A stretch of DNA of 64,000 nt from Chaetoderma sp. LZ-2023a (GCA_034401795.1 CM067366.1:69246014-69310013), one strand, 5' to 3'; counted from the stretch's first letter, positions 33,966 through 47,014 are shown. Notes: a model not told the origin generated them from the letters alone. Made by a program: numbers and translations.

Positions 33966-34538
33966 TGTTATTACACCACAAAAACATCTATACCGTTCAA
34001 TCACTAGCTAAATCAACTACTCTGCATTTAGCCACCAGAATAAGATTTTTATGCTTGCTTGTATTCCTCCATATGCCTATTCCATTTCAATATATAGTTT
34101 TTATAGCTTTGTGCTGAGTTCAGCTTACTTATTTGAGAGTTCTTCAATCCAGGATTATGCCTAATATGAAGTCTATCCTCCCTAAGTTATGTTTATGGAG
34201 TATTTCGTGGTTTTATTGCTATTTATTCTCTGTATAAATGTGTTACCGGTTTTCATGATGTATCTCGTTTTCGTAGTAATCAATCGAAATGCCTAAGTCA
34301 TCATCATCATTTCTAACCCTCAATTACTCTAAGAGCCTTTTATTAACTTATTTCCAAAATCATGTTTGAGTGCAAAAGAAAGAAAACGTTTTATATCCAT
34401 AAGAAAGTTTGTCCTTTTTTTTCTTAGGAATTTTTGTTATTTGAATTTGAAACTTCCCGCCTTTTCTAGGCATGCGTTTGTTTGCTTTGTCTCAGACTCA
34501 ATATTTTAGAGAAGTTCTTTTAAGTTTTTAGAAGCTTC
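33966..34538. other. AT-rich DNA before the third DIRS-like gag
   Basis: No supported gene; it could include the leader of the DIRS-like element below. No terminal inverted repeat was found. Confidence 0.35.
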
Positions 34539-36698
34539 ATGCTTCATTCTCTATTTTTATTGTCGTTTTTAAGTCTTAAATCGGTTGAGGTCAAGTGCCC
34601 GTCGACTAAGTGCGATCGACTCCATGCTGTGGAGTTTGGAGGCCATGTTTGCCTAGAATGTACTACATGTACTCATTTAACAATATGTGGGGTATGCAAA
34701 GGATGGTCGTCGACCATTTCTAAAGCATATTTTAAGGATTGCACACTGATCGCGCCCCCTCCGTTGCTTCAAAGTCTAAAGCTCTGTCTTTTGCTAGTAC
34801 TTCTGTATCTTCTACACTAGCAATGGAGGGAGGTGGGGGGGGCCCTCTTCGTCTAATTATGATGCTGTTTTAGCTCTTTTTGCGCGATTCAAGGCTTTTG
34901 CAACCGTCTTGACAAAGTCGTTAGATGAGCGAATTTCGTCAGCGATTCGTGCGACTAGAGCAGTTTGATCCGAGTTGGACGATAACCAGAAGGTTAGCGG
35001 GCGTGTCCGCAAATGGGGGAAGGCTACTTCCCTCACGTCCAGCCAAGAGATTCGCTCCCCGAAACCGAAGTCTAAAGACTCGAAAAAGAAGCCCGTAACG
35101 GTGATTTCGAGTAAGTCACCAGGCAAAACCCACCTAAGTCTTGAGGAGGGGCATTACCCTCAAGCAGTGGTGTCGGCGACGGAAGTCCCTGATTCAAACA
35201 CCTATGCCAATGTCAAGTTTTCTGTAATTCCAGTAGCCAGAAATGTTAAAAGATCGCCTGTTTCTATCTGTTCCTATATAAGTTCGGTAACTTCCGGTTT
35301 GTCAAGCACTTCCGGTTTGTGCTTAGTAGATTCGGGTCTCCAAGACCCGGGGCTGCTTCTGGTTTCCGGTTCTGTTTCTTCAACTGGATTTTATCCACTT
35401 CTGTTTCCACTTCCGGTTCTAGTCGCTTTTCCGGTCCTACTGAATATCTGGGTCCTCAGGACCCGATTAATTTTCCGACTTATGGTAGGCATTCTTCCGC
35501 TTCCGTTTCTGATGCCGGTGTTTTCTCTTCCGCTTCCAGTTTGAGGGGTGCACTTCTGGGTCTAAAGACTAAACATCCGGTTTCCGCTTCCGGTTTTGAT
35601 GAGACTTCCGGTTTGGTCAATTTCCAGGGTCTGCAAGATCTGGTTACGGTCTTATCTCAGCGCCAACTTCCGTTTCCGGTTTCCGGTTCTCCTTCTGGGA
35701 TTAGATTTTGCGCATCCGGTCAAGAGTTTCCTGGGCTTACAGGTTCCTCTTCTAGTCGGTCAATTTATTCGGACTCGCATTTGGTTGATAAGAGTCCGGT
35801 TTCTGTCGATAGAAATTTGGTTAGCTCTGGTTTTTCTCCTCGTCTTAGGGATGGCTCGGACTTGTATTATCTTCGTGATCATTTGGTTCAGGATTTTGGG
35901 TCTTCTCAGTCTCCTTCCCAAGTAGTTAATGTTGATGCATCCTCAGGTCCTTTTGCATCCTCTTTTCGTGATGTTGTTTTAGGTTCTTCTTTTGACACAA
36001 GGCTCCCACTTTCTCGTTCTTCTCAAATTCAGGTACATCTTTTCCTTCTCTTTCAGCTAGAGATTTTTCTTCCAGTCATGTTTCTAATTTTTCTCTTTTT
36101 CAGTCCTCTTCTATCCCTATAGTGGTCTGGTTCAATTTCCCTTGTCTTCTGGTCAGCAAAGTGACGTTGACCTCATTCTTTCTGATCAATTTTCCTCTAT
36201 TTCCGACTATGCCTGTGTCTTCTCTTCAAGCGTCTAGGAGGCCTTGCTCTCCTCTATCTTCTAGAACTCTTGACTATTTCGTCTCTGGTAACTCTTCTCA
36301 TCAATCTTATTCTTCCTCTCCTAATCCTTCTTCTGTGTCTTCAATTCCCAAATCAGTCAGGGCCAGGGATCTGAAGAGGTTTTGTCCTGTCAGGGCCTCT
36401 TCGGAGGACTGGTCCCTGGCTCATAGGTGGATTGCTTCTAGTCTCTCTTCCTCTCAAGGATGAATTCTCTATAGACTCTCCTTTTGGGTCTGCTCTTGCA
36501 TCCTCTGACTCATCCTCTTTGTCTCCTCATATCCTCCTGGTTGATAATTTGGTATTTGACATGTTAGACTTCTTTGTGAACGATGTTCATTCTAAGAACT
36601 TTTCTATTACTCCAAAATTCGATGCTCCTCTTCAGAGTGATATATTTGTATATGTGCCTGTCTTCGGCTGCATAAAAAGTCCTCTTCAAATTACGTAA
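34539..36698 (+). pseudogene. Gag of a third, diverged DIRS-like element
   Basis: The start (34539-34820) has a Cys cluster VKCPSTKCDRLH...HVCLECTTCTHLTICGVCKGWS, the same layout as the DIRS-A gag head (HVC..C..C...C.VC..WS). A stretch FARFKAFATVLTKSLDERI follows, then a Lys/Ser-rich part. A long Ser/Gly-rich region (35319-36122) is built from repeated TTCCGG motifs, and the last part reads LVDNLVFDMLDFFVND. At least four frame changes or stops break it. RT and recombinase are not present downstream, where a LINE fragment begins at 36740. The assignment rests on the Cys cluster and composition only. Confidence 0.5.
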
Positions 36699-36739
36699 AA
36701 TTTGCCAGTTTTTTCAGTATAGTTACAATGTACAGTTTA

Positions 36740-37900
36740 GAATCGTCATGTTTGTAAGATATCTTGCGTTCCGTTGGACAACTCACTGTGGGGAGCAAAT
36801 TGATGTCTCAAACTCTACAGACTTTACTGACTTGACTCATACTCTCAGCTTGGTGTCTGCAAGCAGTGGTCTCACTAGTCGTAGCTCATCTTCATTGCAA
36901 CTGGCCTGGCGTAGTACATCTAGGATCTTTGAGCGTTTAATTGTGTCGAAGGCTCGTGACATGTCAATGTCCATTTTGTGGAAATCACAATGTTTGGCCA
37001 TAACTACTGACACAAGCATCCGTTGAGCCCATACAATGTCTGCGCAGCTGCATCCTCGTTTGAAGCCACTTTGACAGTGAAGACATCGATTGTGTCGTGG
37101 ATGTCGCAGAGTAACATTGGATAGGATTTTCCGTATGCTGTTGAAGAGCACAATGGGCGGCAGATTGGTTTGGGGGTCAGGTGGCTTCTTGGCTTGGGTA
37201 ATGGTGCATAAAAGCTGAATTAATTAGGTGCGTGATCGGTTCATTGCTCATGCCATCAGGTACAGATGCACGTCTATTTTTCAGGACTTTAAGTTGCCTT
37301 CTCAAATTCTGCTGTTTTAATTGGTGTTAGTAATGGCCTGGGGTCTCCTGAGAACGGGTACAAGGGCTCATCGTCGTGGTCAGTGAACTGTTCCTTGAAC
37401 CATTCTCGAATCGCCTCGGCTTTGCCCTGGGCAGTCCGGATAAAGTGTTCTTCAGAGTTGTGTACAGTGAGTGGTGGTGTGTAGTCAGTAACCTTCAGGG
37501 TCTCGGGCTGCCCGATTTTGTGACAGTCATCCGTGGCAGTGATTTCATCTACTAGGGAGTCTGCCTGTTGAATAAAAAGATCTTTTAAGGATTCGCTAAT
37601 GTGCCGCAGAATGTTATTGCGCTCCCGGTGTAGTTTGGTGTGGTCTTCACTTTGGCCACTTTAATAGGTGCGCAGCCATACTGCTTTCTGCACTGTTGAC
37701 AGTATACCTAGTTCGGTTGTTTTTAAGCACACCTATGTTGCTGGTACCTGATGATTCCATAGATTTCAGTATTTTGGTTAGGGCTTCGTTTGGATCGGAG
37801 CTGACGTCGATGTTATCTATCTGCTCCCCGAGGGCCTTTTTGTATGACATTTGAGTGTGAGTGTCGCTGATGAGCTTGGGTTGGTTGTAGGTGACTACCC
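36740..37900 (-). pseudogene. LINE-X RT fragment, minus strand
   Basis: The minus strand gives an RT palm region (MDIDMSRAFDTIKRSKIL, then DELRLVRPLLADTKLRV). Upstream, in broken frames, is sequence close to the fragment at 61040-61880; both contain CTCATCGTCGTGG and TACAGTGAGTGGTGGTGTGT. The palm Asp in DMSRAFD is kept but the catalytic box is absent. It is a decayed non-LTR retrotransposon copy. Confidence 0.75.
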
Positions 37901-39460
37901 TCTTGCCTGGTATGGCGTATGCACATTAGGTAGAGCCCGTTCATCTGAAGGCGGATCATATGGTGGTAAACTTCAGAACTTCTAGTTACTCACGCCACCA
38001 AATGCCAGTATGAATATTGTGGTTGGTGTCGTCTGTCTGTGTGTCTGTCTGCCTGTCCACCCACCTGCCCGCCAACTCACCCATGCGTGCGTATATGTGT
38101 TTATCCGAGGTATATCTAGAGAATCCTATAAAATAGATTCACCAAATTTGGTACATACATCGCTATTGTGAGTAGCTAGGGGTCAAAAGGTAAAATATTA
38201 AGATCACAGGGTCTCTTGGTGCATTCCGAAATACACATTTAGCCATAAGTCCGGAACGTAGGTAGTTAGTATCACAGGCGTCGGCAGGTGGGGGGGGGGG
38301 TGTCGTCCGGTGCGAACAACCCCACCCCCACTCCCACCCCGTCACCACAAAAAATAGGCCTGCCCAGACAGATAGATAACGCTGGCATTTTTATCACACA
38401 CGACCCCATGTATACCACCACACCCAAAAATAATACTCATTATTTGAGGCCTGAGCATATTTTAGCTCTTCTAATTTTGATCGAATTTTTGTATTTTAAC
38501 CTTGAGAAATGGTGGATATGCATCCTGAGAGCATCTAGATTTAAAAATTCAAAAGAATTCGACCCCCTCTTTAGAATTCCTGGCGACGCCCATGAGTATC
38601 ATAAAATTGGGAACATACGTTCATATTATGAGTGGTTAGAAAATGTTTTAATTTGGAGTCAGAGGGAAACAAATGGGGCTCACAGGGTCACTTTGTACAT
38701 CTCGAAATAAACAATTTAGCCATAAATCAGGAATGCAAGTAGGTAGAATCACCAAATGTTGGACATACATTGATATTATGAGGGGCTAGAAAATGTTTAG
38801 TTTGGGGTCAAAAGGTAAAAAATCTAGGTCACTTGGTCACTTAGTGCATTCTGAAATACACATTTTAGCAATAAATCCGGAACGCGAGTATAGGTAGAAT
38901 CAACTAATTCTGCACACACATTGATATTATGAGTGGCTAGAAAATGCTCTAGTTTGGGGACAAATATGGAAAAAAATCGAGGTCACCGGGTCACTTATTG
39001 CACAGCGGAAAACAGATTTTCGTCAATAACTCTGCAGTGCATGAAGGTAGAATTATCAAATCGGTAACATACATTCATCTTGAGGTTTGTTTGAGGGAAA
39101 ACCTAGTTTCAGAATAATAGTTCAAATATCTAGGTCACATGGTCACTAAGTGGCGCCCAAAATACACATCTTTAGCCACAGATCGGGAACGCAAGTAGGT
39201 ATAATCAACAAATGTGGCCCATCCTTTCATATTAAAGGTGGATAAACTTCTATTAGTTTGAGGACACAGCATCAATTATCTAGGTCACAGGGTCACAAAG
39301 TGCATACTGGAATACACATTTTTAGCCATAACTCTGGAAAGCAAGAAGGTCAACAACCAGATTTAGCACACACCTTCATATTGCGACAGCCTATGATTGC
39401 CTTGCGTTTGAGGTCAACGAATGAACTATCTAGGTCATGGGATCACTAAGTGCATTGACA
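37901..39460. repeat. Degenerate tandem repeat, unit about 170 bp
   Basis: From about 38100 the phrases GGTAGAATCACCAAAT, ACATACATTGATATTATGAG, GTCACTTAGTGCATTCTG and AATACACATTTTAGC recur about seven times with decay. Open frames inside it (such as 38288-38710) follow the repeat and are not genes. A G run lies at 38289. Confidence 0.6.
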
Positions 39461-39934
39461 AGATAGAGTGCAAAAGCGTGAGTCAGCATCTCCCTCGAGT
39501 CCATTCTAGTTATAATATTGATTGTTTGAATTTAGGTGGCCATCTTGGATTCAAAAAAGCGTTTCGGGAATCCTTTAAAACGCCCCTTCTCCTTAATCCA
39601 ACATCTAATTTTACTGAAACTTCGGTGGAATCATCCTTCGGTTGAATTCAATTCAAGACTTCTAAAGATAATTTTTATGTGTACAATTTTTCGGTTGCCG
39701 TATTGGATTATCTGAAAAATGTTTTGGAATTTCTTTAAAAAATATCTCATCTTAAACAGCTTGGCTGATGTTAACAAAATTTGGCAGGAAGGATTCTGAT
39801 TCTAAAGTAGTAGGCCTAGGCTCCAAATCTAATCAGAAATTTGACTGGTCAATTTTTTCGTCAGTCGGATTAACCAAATTTTTCTTGAAATCCCTTAAAC
39901 ATATGTCCTCTTAATCCTCACATGCATGAAAATA
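39461..39934 (+). repeat. Dispersed repeat, second copy of the 33285 family
   Basis: The matching part is 39585-39900 (CTAATTTTACTGAAACTTCG, GACTTCTAAAGATAAT, TTGGCAGGAAGGATTC). It ends where the satellite array starts. Confidence 0.55.
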
Positions 39935-41170
39935 ATTAAGTTTTTAGTCACAGTTCAGACCGTACTTCGGATGGCATCATATGTTAGAACCTAATCCAGT
40001 TTGAATTACGGTCCAAACCGTAATTCAGATGACATCACATGCATGAACATAATTAAGCTTTGAATCACAGTCCAGACCGTAATTTGGATGACATCACATG
40101 TTAGAACATAATTCAGTTTGAATCACCGTCCAGACCGTAATTCGGATGACATCACATGCATGAACATAATTAAGGTTTGAATCACAGTTCAGACCGTAAT
40201 TCGGATGACATCACATGTTAGAACCTAATCCAATTTGAATAACAGTCCAGACCATAATTCGGATGACATCGCATGCATGAACATAATTCAGTTTGAATCA
40301 CGGTCCAGACTAATTCGGATGACATCACATGCATGAGCATAATTAAGACTTGAATCACAGTCCAGACCGTAATTCAGATGACATCACATGCTAGAACGTA
40401 ATTCAGTTTGACTAACGTTCCAGACCGTAATTCGGATGACATCACATGTTATAACATAATTCAGTTTGAATCGCAGTCCAAACCGTAATTCGGATAACAT
40501 CACATGCGTGAACATAATTCAATTTTGAATCATGGTCCAGACCATAATTCGGACGACATCACATGTTAGAACATAATCCAGTTTGAATCACGGTCTAGAC
40601 CGTAAATCGGACGACATCACATGTTAGAACATAATCCAGTTTGAATCACGGTCCAGACTGTAATTCGGATGACATCACATGCATGAGCATAATTAAGACT
40701 TGAATCACAGTCCAGACCGTAATTCAGATGACATCACATGCTAGAACGTAATTCAGTTTGACTAACGTTCCAGACCGTAATTCGGATGACATCACATGTT
40801 ATAACATAATTCAGTTTGAATCGCAGTCCAACCCGTAATTCGGATGACATCACATGCGTGAACATAATTCAATTTTGAATCACGGTCCAGACCATAATTC
40901 GGACGACATCACATGTTAGAACATAATCCAGTTTGAATCACGGTCTAGACCGTAATTCGGATGACATCACATGTTAGAACATAATTCAGTTTGAATCACG
41001 GTCCAAACAGTAATTCGGATGACATCACATGTTCGAACATAATTCAGTTTGAATCACAGTCCACACCGTAATTCGGATGACATCACATGCTAGAACGTAA
41101 TTCAGTTTGAATCATGGTCCAGACTGTAATTCGGATGACATCACATGATAGAACTTAATTCAGTTTGAAT
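39935..41170 (-). repeat. 58-bp satellite array, reverse orientation, with higher-order repeat
   Basis: About 21 monomers that are the reverse complement of the 30215-31135 unit (GATGACATCACATGTTAGAA, CATAATTCAGTTTGAATC, GGTCCAGACCGTAATTC). The 350 bases at 40311-40660 are repeated almost exactly from 40661, giving a six-monomer higher-order unit marked by variants such as GCATGAGCATAATTAAGAC and GACTAACGTTCCAGACC. Confidence 0.85.
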
Positions 41171-42454
41171 GCTAACGGACGTACACAACTTTAAGGTAAC
41201 TGACGTAGGCTACACACCTTTAAGGTAACGGACGTACATAAAATAACTCTCTACTTTTATAACAATTACGTCAGATAACTTCTTATAATCTAAACACAAT
41301 GCTGTTGAGGTTCTAGCTTTAGATAGAAAATAATTTCTATTTCTGTAGATCGATTATAGTCTCGAAAGGGTTAATACCCGTTGTCTGGTAACGGACGTAC
41401 ATTCTAGTATAAAAGTAAACAGATTAGGAATTTTTTTTAAATTTTACAAAAATTCAGAGCAGGAGCTTAGACACGTATAATTTAATGAAACAATTTGCTT
41501 TAATTATTTTACTAAATGTACATATGATACTGCTTTCTCTGACAGTAGCTGTATGCATATCATTTATGACATAAAAAGTGGTAAATGTGAATATTTCCAT
41601 GCATCCATGTTGAAGTAAATTAAAAAAAAGTAAATTGAGGAGCAATTTGATAAAAGTAATATTTCGTATTAATTCAATTCAGACTTTATCACATCAAAGT
41701 GTTTTTAAGCATTAAAAAATAATGTTAAGAAATCATCAATCATATCCACTTTAGCGCGGAATTGCCCAATTTGGAGTTATCTACAAGAATTAAGAGCTCG
41801 GCATTGATGAGTAAAGCATTGATGAAGTAATCCATCATTTATGGACCTGTGGATATCTCGAGTGAGTACTTGAACTTTACTGCACCATCAACTCGCAGTC
41901 ACACATGGACGAAGATTGATTGTGTCAGATGCAATCCCCACTTTGTCATCAGACCTTCCTTGAAACTGCACGTGGAACGGCCTGCCAGTTCAAATGGTTT
42001 ATCCCATCCATTATGTTATTTTGCCATTCGACACACGTACGCCAAAGAGCATACAGATTAAGATAACCGCGTGGTTAAGTGGCCATTTGGATGCCATCTA
42101 TCATTATAACAGTGATCCCAGTTTTCAGATATTCATACGTCTAAGCGTGGTAAATTTCAGTTATTCTTTCCTATGGCCACTTTGTTCTCATAGCTCACAT
42201 GTCATATATATGTGTTCTGTCACTCCATGTCAATGTGTGTTATGATGCAATGATCACTAGCCTACAATCAGTGCCAGCTCAGTACATCACGGACAATGTA
42301 GCAAACTAGCACCGCCCACTCACTTATGGAGAGATAACCTCCATAATGTAAACATTGATAAGTGAATTACCTATTTATATATTCAGTTTCTCTTGTAAAT
42401 GATCTCTGTTCTCTCTTTGGTGTTGGCGATAACACACCATCTAAGATATGCATA
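41171..42454. other. Intergenic DNA with GGTAACGGACGTACAT motifs
   Basis: The motif occurs at 41224-41239 and 41388-41403, a variant at 41171, and again at 26386. No supported gene; the frame 41849-42061 has no recognisable domain. Confidence 0.4.
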
Positions 42455-43440
42455 TTCATACATTGTTACTGTGTACTGCGGCTGTGGTGGTAGAAAAGAA
42501 ACATGCTATAGCTACAATCAGTCCTTGGCTTTTGACCACTGGCTTGTCATCAGCCAAAATCTTTAGCTTCCTCCAGTTCATTATTACCCACGTGTACCGA
42601 GTCCTGCTTTATTACGGTCACCTCGTAGCTCGCTTAACATGTTTATACAATGACATCCTCTCCTGACTTTATATTTGCTGGCTCCCAGTTCGAATTCCAA
42701 GGCTCTGTGTGAGTGTGTCTTCTGGCATTCTTTCTGGCATTCTTAGCACATGGCCAAACATGGACCATCTTTGTTGAGCTACTTTTACCAACAGCGGCAA
42801 TGTATTACACATCTTGTATAGTGCATCATTGTAAATTATGCTGTCTGGCCATCCAGGGCACATTGTGGTATCCAGTGATGCCATGGAGGCGTTTGTGGTA
42901 GCAGGCATCGACTTTGTCTAGAGATGCCTACCTTTCACAATTATACAGCATCAAGGATGCGCAGGCTGCGTTGTATAAATGTAGCCGTTTTAACAAGCTA
43001 GATCTTTGATCTACGAATCCATAGCGTCCACAAGGGGACTGGAAAGCTATGCTTCCCATGACGCACCGTGCAGCAATATCGGCAGTACTGCAGAGCTTGG
43101 TTTGGTTGCAGGTATTTGGAGTACCAGTATATATAGTTCATCAAGGGGTTTCTTTTCCTCGTCTATGAAGATCACATCGTCGGCATATTCCATCTCTAGT
43201 GGAATACACAGTAGCTTGTGGAATTTTCCTGGACTGATTTCAATCCGGCAACAATGCTACAGATAAAAAGCACATGGGATATGCCATCGGACTGTGGGGA
43301 GCCGATTGATGTAAAAAAACTATGCAGATTTCAATTACTTGACTTGTATGCTAAATTTGGCATCTGCACGTCGTAGTCTCGCTAGTGGCACCACATCTAC
43401 ATTGCAACTGGCCTGGTGTAGCAAACATGGGAGCCGGAAG
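42455..43440 (-). pseudogene. LINE-X 3' half: RT thumb/C-terminus and 3' UTR, minus strand
   Basis: The minus strand reads an RT-flank segment (43340-43440, close to 36840-36920), then broken coding sequence. The usual LINE C-terminal motif follows (QQRWSMFGHVLRMPERMP, 42669-42908). After the coding part comes a 3' UTR shared with 33786 (42465-42640), with the GCTGTGGTGG...CTATAGC stem somewhat eroded. It contains many stops. Confidence 0.75.
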
Positions 43441-44629
43441 CACTGGACAGGGTGGGGGGGGGGTGCAGCAGGGGGGGGGGGAGGGAGATGGCATGTGTGC
43501 CCTTTACCCATTTCTATGCGAAAAATGACTACGTTTTACTTTAGGAATTTAAAAAAAGATTTAAAAAATATTCAGAGCAGATTGAGCAGTTGTATGAAAG
43601 TTTGGTTGCTTTGGCATTAATACAAGTCCATAAAGTAATGCGTGAGTGGGTCTAGGCCGGATATATCTATTCTTATGTCGTGCAGACTGATGATAACCAT
43701 AGAAATTGCAATATATTAATGATGATAACTCGGGACTGAGCAGCCTTAGGGATGATTCAAATCATCAATGCAAATGCTATTTATGTAGTGGCAGTTACAT
43801 ATTGAAATTTTTTTTATATCTGTAAACGTTTTATGCAACTTTGCAAGTAAAGGTAAGATACAGAGTCATGGGCTATCTGAATTTTGAAATGATACTGGTC
43901 CATGCTCCGTTAATGCCTTGCTTAGTGGGTAGAATAGAATATATATGCGATGTTTGAAACACTATAATAAGGGATATTAGAAGTAACAACAACTATCAAA
44001 ATAAAAATCTTAATTGACTGGTGAAGCATATGGAAAGGTAGAAATAATTTGTGTAAACATGGCCGAAATGCGAAGTCGGTGGAGGTATTTGAGGAATGGG
44101 TCTAAGATTTATTGTGGTCCCCACTAACCATACAGAATGGGAGGGGCCTGGGACCTCCTCTGAATAATGTAAAAATTAGATGCGGTTAGAAGCCATCTCC
44201 TATATCTTCTACATCTCTAAGTAATTTTTATTACTGTACTCTTTATATGAGTATGAGGCCCCCCCACCCCGCCTCAACCCCTAACTACCAACTCGTACGG
44301 TCGTGATACACATGTTCAGCCATGTCAAGCCATTTGAAGGCCTCTTTTAAATAACCTGTGTCAACTGTCTCTCCGATACCCGCACGCCAATATGGCTAAG
44401 TAAGAGGCTGCGAAATCATAATTTAAATTGCTTATTTCATACACACTAGTGGTTGAATAGTTTGTTGCTAATTTGACGTAATGGTGTTGCTCCCTCATCT
44501 GTCTATTCATCAGCATCTGTCCATCGTATTCTTTAAGCAAGTCCTTAAGAACTGCTGATCAGGAAGGATCCATAGGGTCAGATCCAGGGTTAGTCCCGCT
44601 GTCCCGGGAGGCTGTTTGGTCGATTTAGT
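43441..44629. other. Intergenic DNA
   Basis: G-rich interruptions at 43450-43484, then AT-rich sequence. No gene or clear repeat. Confidence 0.4.
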
Positions 44630-44920
44630 TGGAGGCAATCTTGGATATTGCACTATTTAAAAATTACATTTAAAGACTGCTTGACATGAAACTCAAGAAA
44701 CTTCATCGTCTTCATCTAAGGCAAAAGCTGAACAAACCTTGTTCACGTGTTCAAAATGATTGGTAGATTTGTCTTGGATAACCTAGTTTTCAGAAAAAAA
44801 ACCCTTTCCTCTGAATCCTGCTGAAAGAATTTGGCCACAATTTAGCAAATATAATTAGGATCTAAGGTCCAATCAAATATTTTTAAAGGCACCTGCACAG
44901 GTCCACCATCCAGATACATG
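44630..44920 (+). repeat. GGCC-family repeat fragment, target of the gypsy element
   Basis: Phrases such as GGCAAAAGCTGAACAAAC, TGGATAACCTAGTTTTCAG and AATTTAGCAAATATAATTAG match the interior of the 13155 and 62145 repeats. The LTR retrotransposon starts at 44921. Confidence 0.5.
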
Positions 44921-47002
44921 TGTAGCTCGCGGGGTACGCGCTGGTCTGTTATATTTCTCCGCACCGTTTCACCATATGTACAGGATGCGTGGGAGGGCTG
45001 GTTATCTAGGGTTCTCGGGGTTACAGATGCCATGTCATGACTCTCCGGAAGGTACAAAGACCGGCTTCTAGAGCCGGTGGAATGATACCGTTCCAGTCGG
45101 GCCGTGTGACCATTGCCGCCGAGATTGAACCTCATGGTCTCATCCCAACTGTTGGTGTCACCGGTATGTTGGTCCATCACCTAATTTAAAGGCCTGGGCA
45201 TAATGATAACTCCACAATATATATTACTGACAAACAATGGTACTCTTTTGCTAGTAGATGAGCAAAATTATACAGTACATAGAACTAAACTGGTGTCCTT
45301 TCTCCATGGGCTCGCCAGAGGTACCTCACAGATTCGTAAATCCAGTGAGGTATGCCTGCAAGGGAGTATCCTAATGAGGCTACTTAAATAGTTTAATATA
45401 AACCAATTATACCCTTAACACATACAAAATAATATTTTTGCGAGAGGAGAGTGCCTGGCATGGGCCTTTGTCACAGGAAAATGCCTTCAACGCCAAAGCG
45501 AAGGAAAAGAGCTGGCAAAAAGGGCCAATTTTTTGTTCAAACAAAAAGTTATGTGCAGTGGGTCAATCCTAGTGAGATTATAATTAATGTGATGTACGTT
45601 GGTTCCGATGAATTCATAGGTCACCATCTTATGTAGGTCCAAAGATACCGCATTGGTAGTTGCCACTTTCATTTATGCGGGCGTTCTGCTAAATTCTAAC
45701 CTACCATTTAGTTGTTAGATATGTTTCCAAGATTTGGCCACAAGTGGCAGGGATTCCTACCTATCTTTTGACACTTAAGTCTAACTGGCGAAGATGCCTG
45801 GCTTCCCAAAGGTCGCCCCGCATAGCATCTTCCTCAGAAAGACAGCGTATGGATATGTTACGGGGCGACAGCTCCCGAATCATATGACGATCCGGTCACG
45901 TATTGCACCGAAACCACATATAACATTACCAGGACAATTTACAGTTCACATAAGCAATTTAGAAAGCGCAATATTATTTTTATGGTGGGGAGTAGGAGGC
46001 AGATATGCATCCCTAGTGACCTTCCCGTGTGGGCGTGGCGTGTTTTAAGACTGCACCCAGGGCACCATACCGAGTTGGGTGGAGATCTGCATCTCGTCCG
46101 TCAGGCGTGTGTTATGGAACTAACATTTTACCTGTCATTAGGGTTATGTTCCAGAATGTCCAGAGATTCACTGCAGGCGAGCTTTACATAATATAATTTG
46201 TTTTCTCAGTGCTTCCTTACCTTGGCGGGGGTATCTAAACTAACTGGTATCCGAAGATACAGGGGAAGTGTATGCGAAATCGACACTAGTTTTCACCGCT
46301 CGGAAACCCCAATAGTTTCCCAGAGTCTGATCCTGCCAACGTGTCGATGGGGAGTCCAGACAATTAGTATGAAGCCTTGCGGCTGGAGGAGTGTAGAAAG
46401 AGACACTCCCTCATCATTACTAAGAGGCCCTAAGGTAATTGGCCAATTCATATCATCTAGCCAGTGTGCAGTGTTACATATCCGCTACAGCCGGAAAAGA
46501 GGTGTACACAGTATGTCTCTTACGGAGAGATTGTCCCTAACTACTTTAAACCTATCCTATCGAGCTAGAATAGCCAGGTTTAGTCAGTCACATGTCAGGC
46601 TCAAGCAATGTGAGCATGATCAGTGACCTCAGTATAAAACTGATGTTGGGGGAAATAGTGTAATGTTGCTGTATAGTATAGCCTAGCGTACTGCATCCTA
46701 GAGTTTTTATATAACCAAAACAAAATAACTAGGATAGCTACTTGCCATATACATAACTAACTAGTACAGTGCTAACAGTATATCAGGTCATAGGACCTTA
46801 CGGTGCTCGTTAGTTGTAAGCACACAGAAATAAAGATAATATATACAGTATGAAACAGAAAATATAAAAATGCCGTCTCACGACCGGTAAGGTACCTGCC
46901 CAGGGGGTGGGGGGGGGGCATGCTTGGAACATGCCCGGGGCGGTCACTCTGTACCCGGCCTAGCTGGGATGGCTTGGACCCATCTGGCTGATCCTCGTTA
47001 CA
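44921..47002 (-). repeat. Gypsy 3' LTR (left)
   Basis: Matches the right LTR from TGTAGCTC through about 46310 with many substitutions, and again near its inner end (TGCTTGGAAC...CGGTCACTCTGTAC...GGCTGATCC, 46920-47002). The stretch 46320-46900 has no visible counterpart in the right LTR. At about 2.1 kb it is long for a gypsy LTR. Confidence 0.85.
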
Positions 47003-47014
47003 CCACCGCCTCCT
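47003..47014 (-). promoter_or_regulatory. Polypurine tract of the gypsy element
   Basis: On the minus strand AGGAGGCGGTGG lies directly before the 3' LTR, the position where plus-strand DNA synthesis is primed. It is short and contains pyrimidines. Confidence 0.6.

Noticed and set aside
34539-34820. N-terminal hydrophobic stretch with Cys residues as a secreted Cys-rich peptide
   Set aside because: The Cys spacing matches the DIRS-A gag head and the frame leads into gag-like sequence, so a secreted product is less likely.
38288-38710. 140-codon plus-strand frame
   Set aside because: It follows a degenerate tandem repeat of about 170 bp and a G run; no domain seen.
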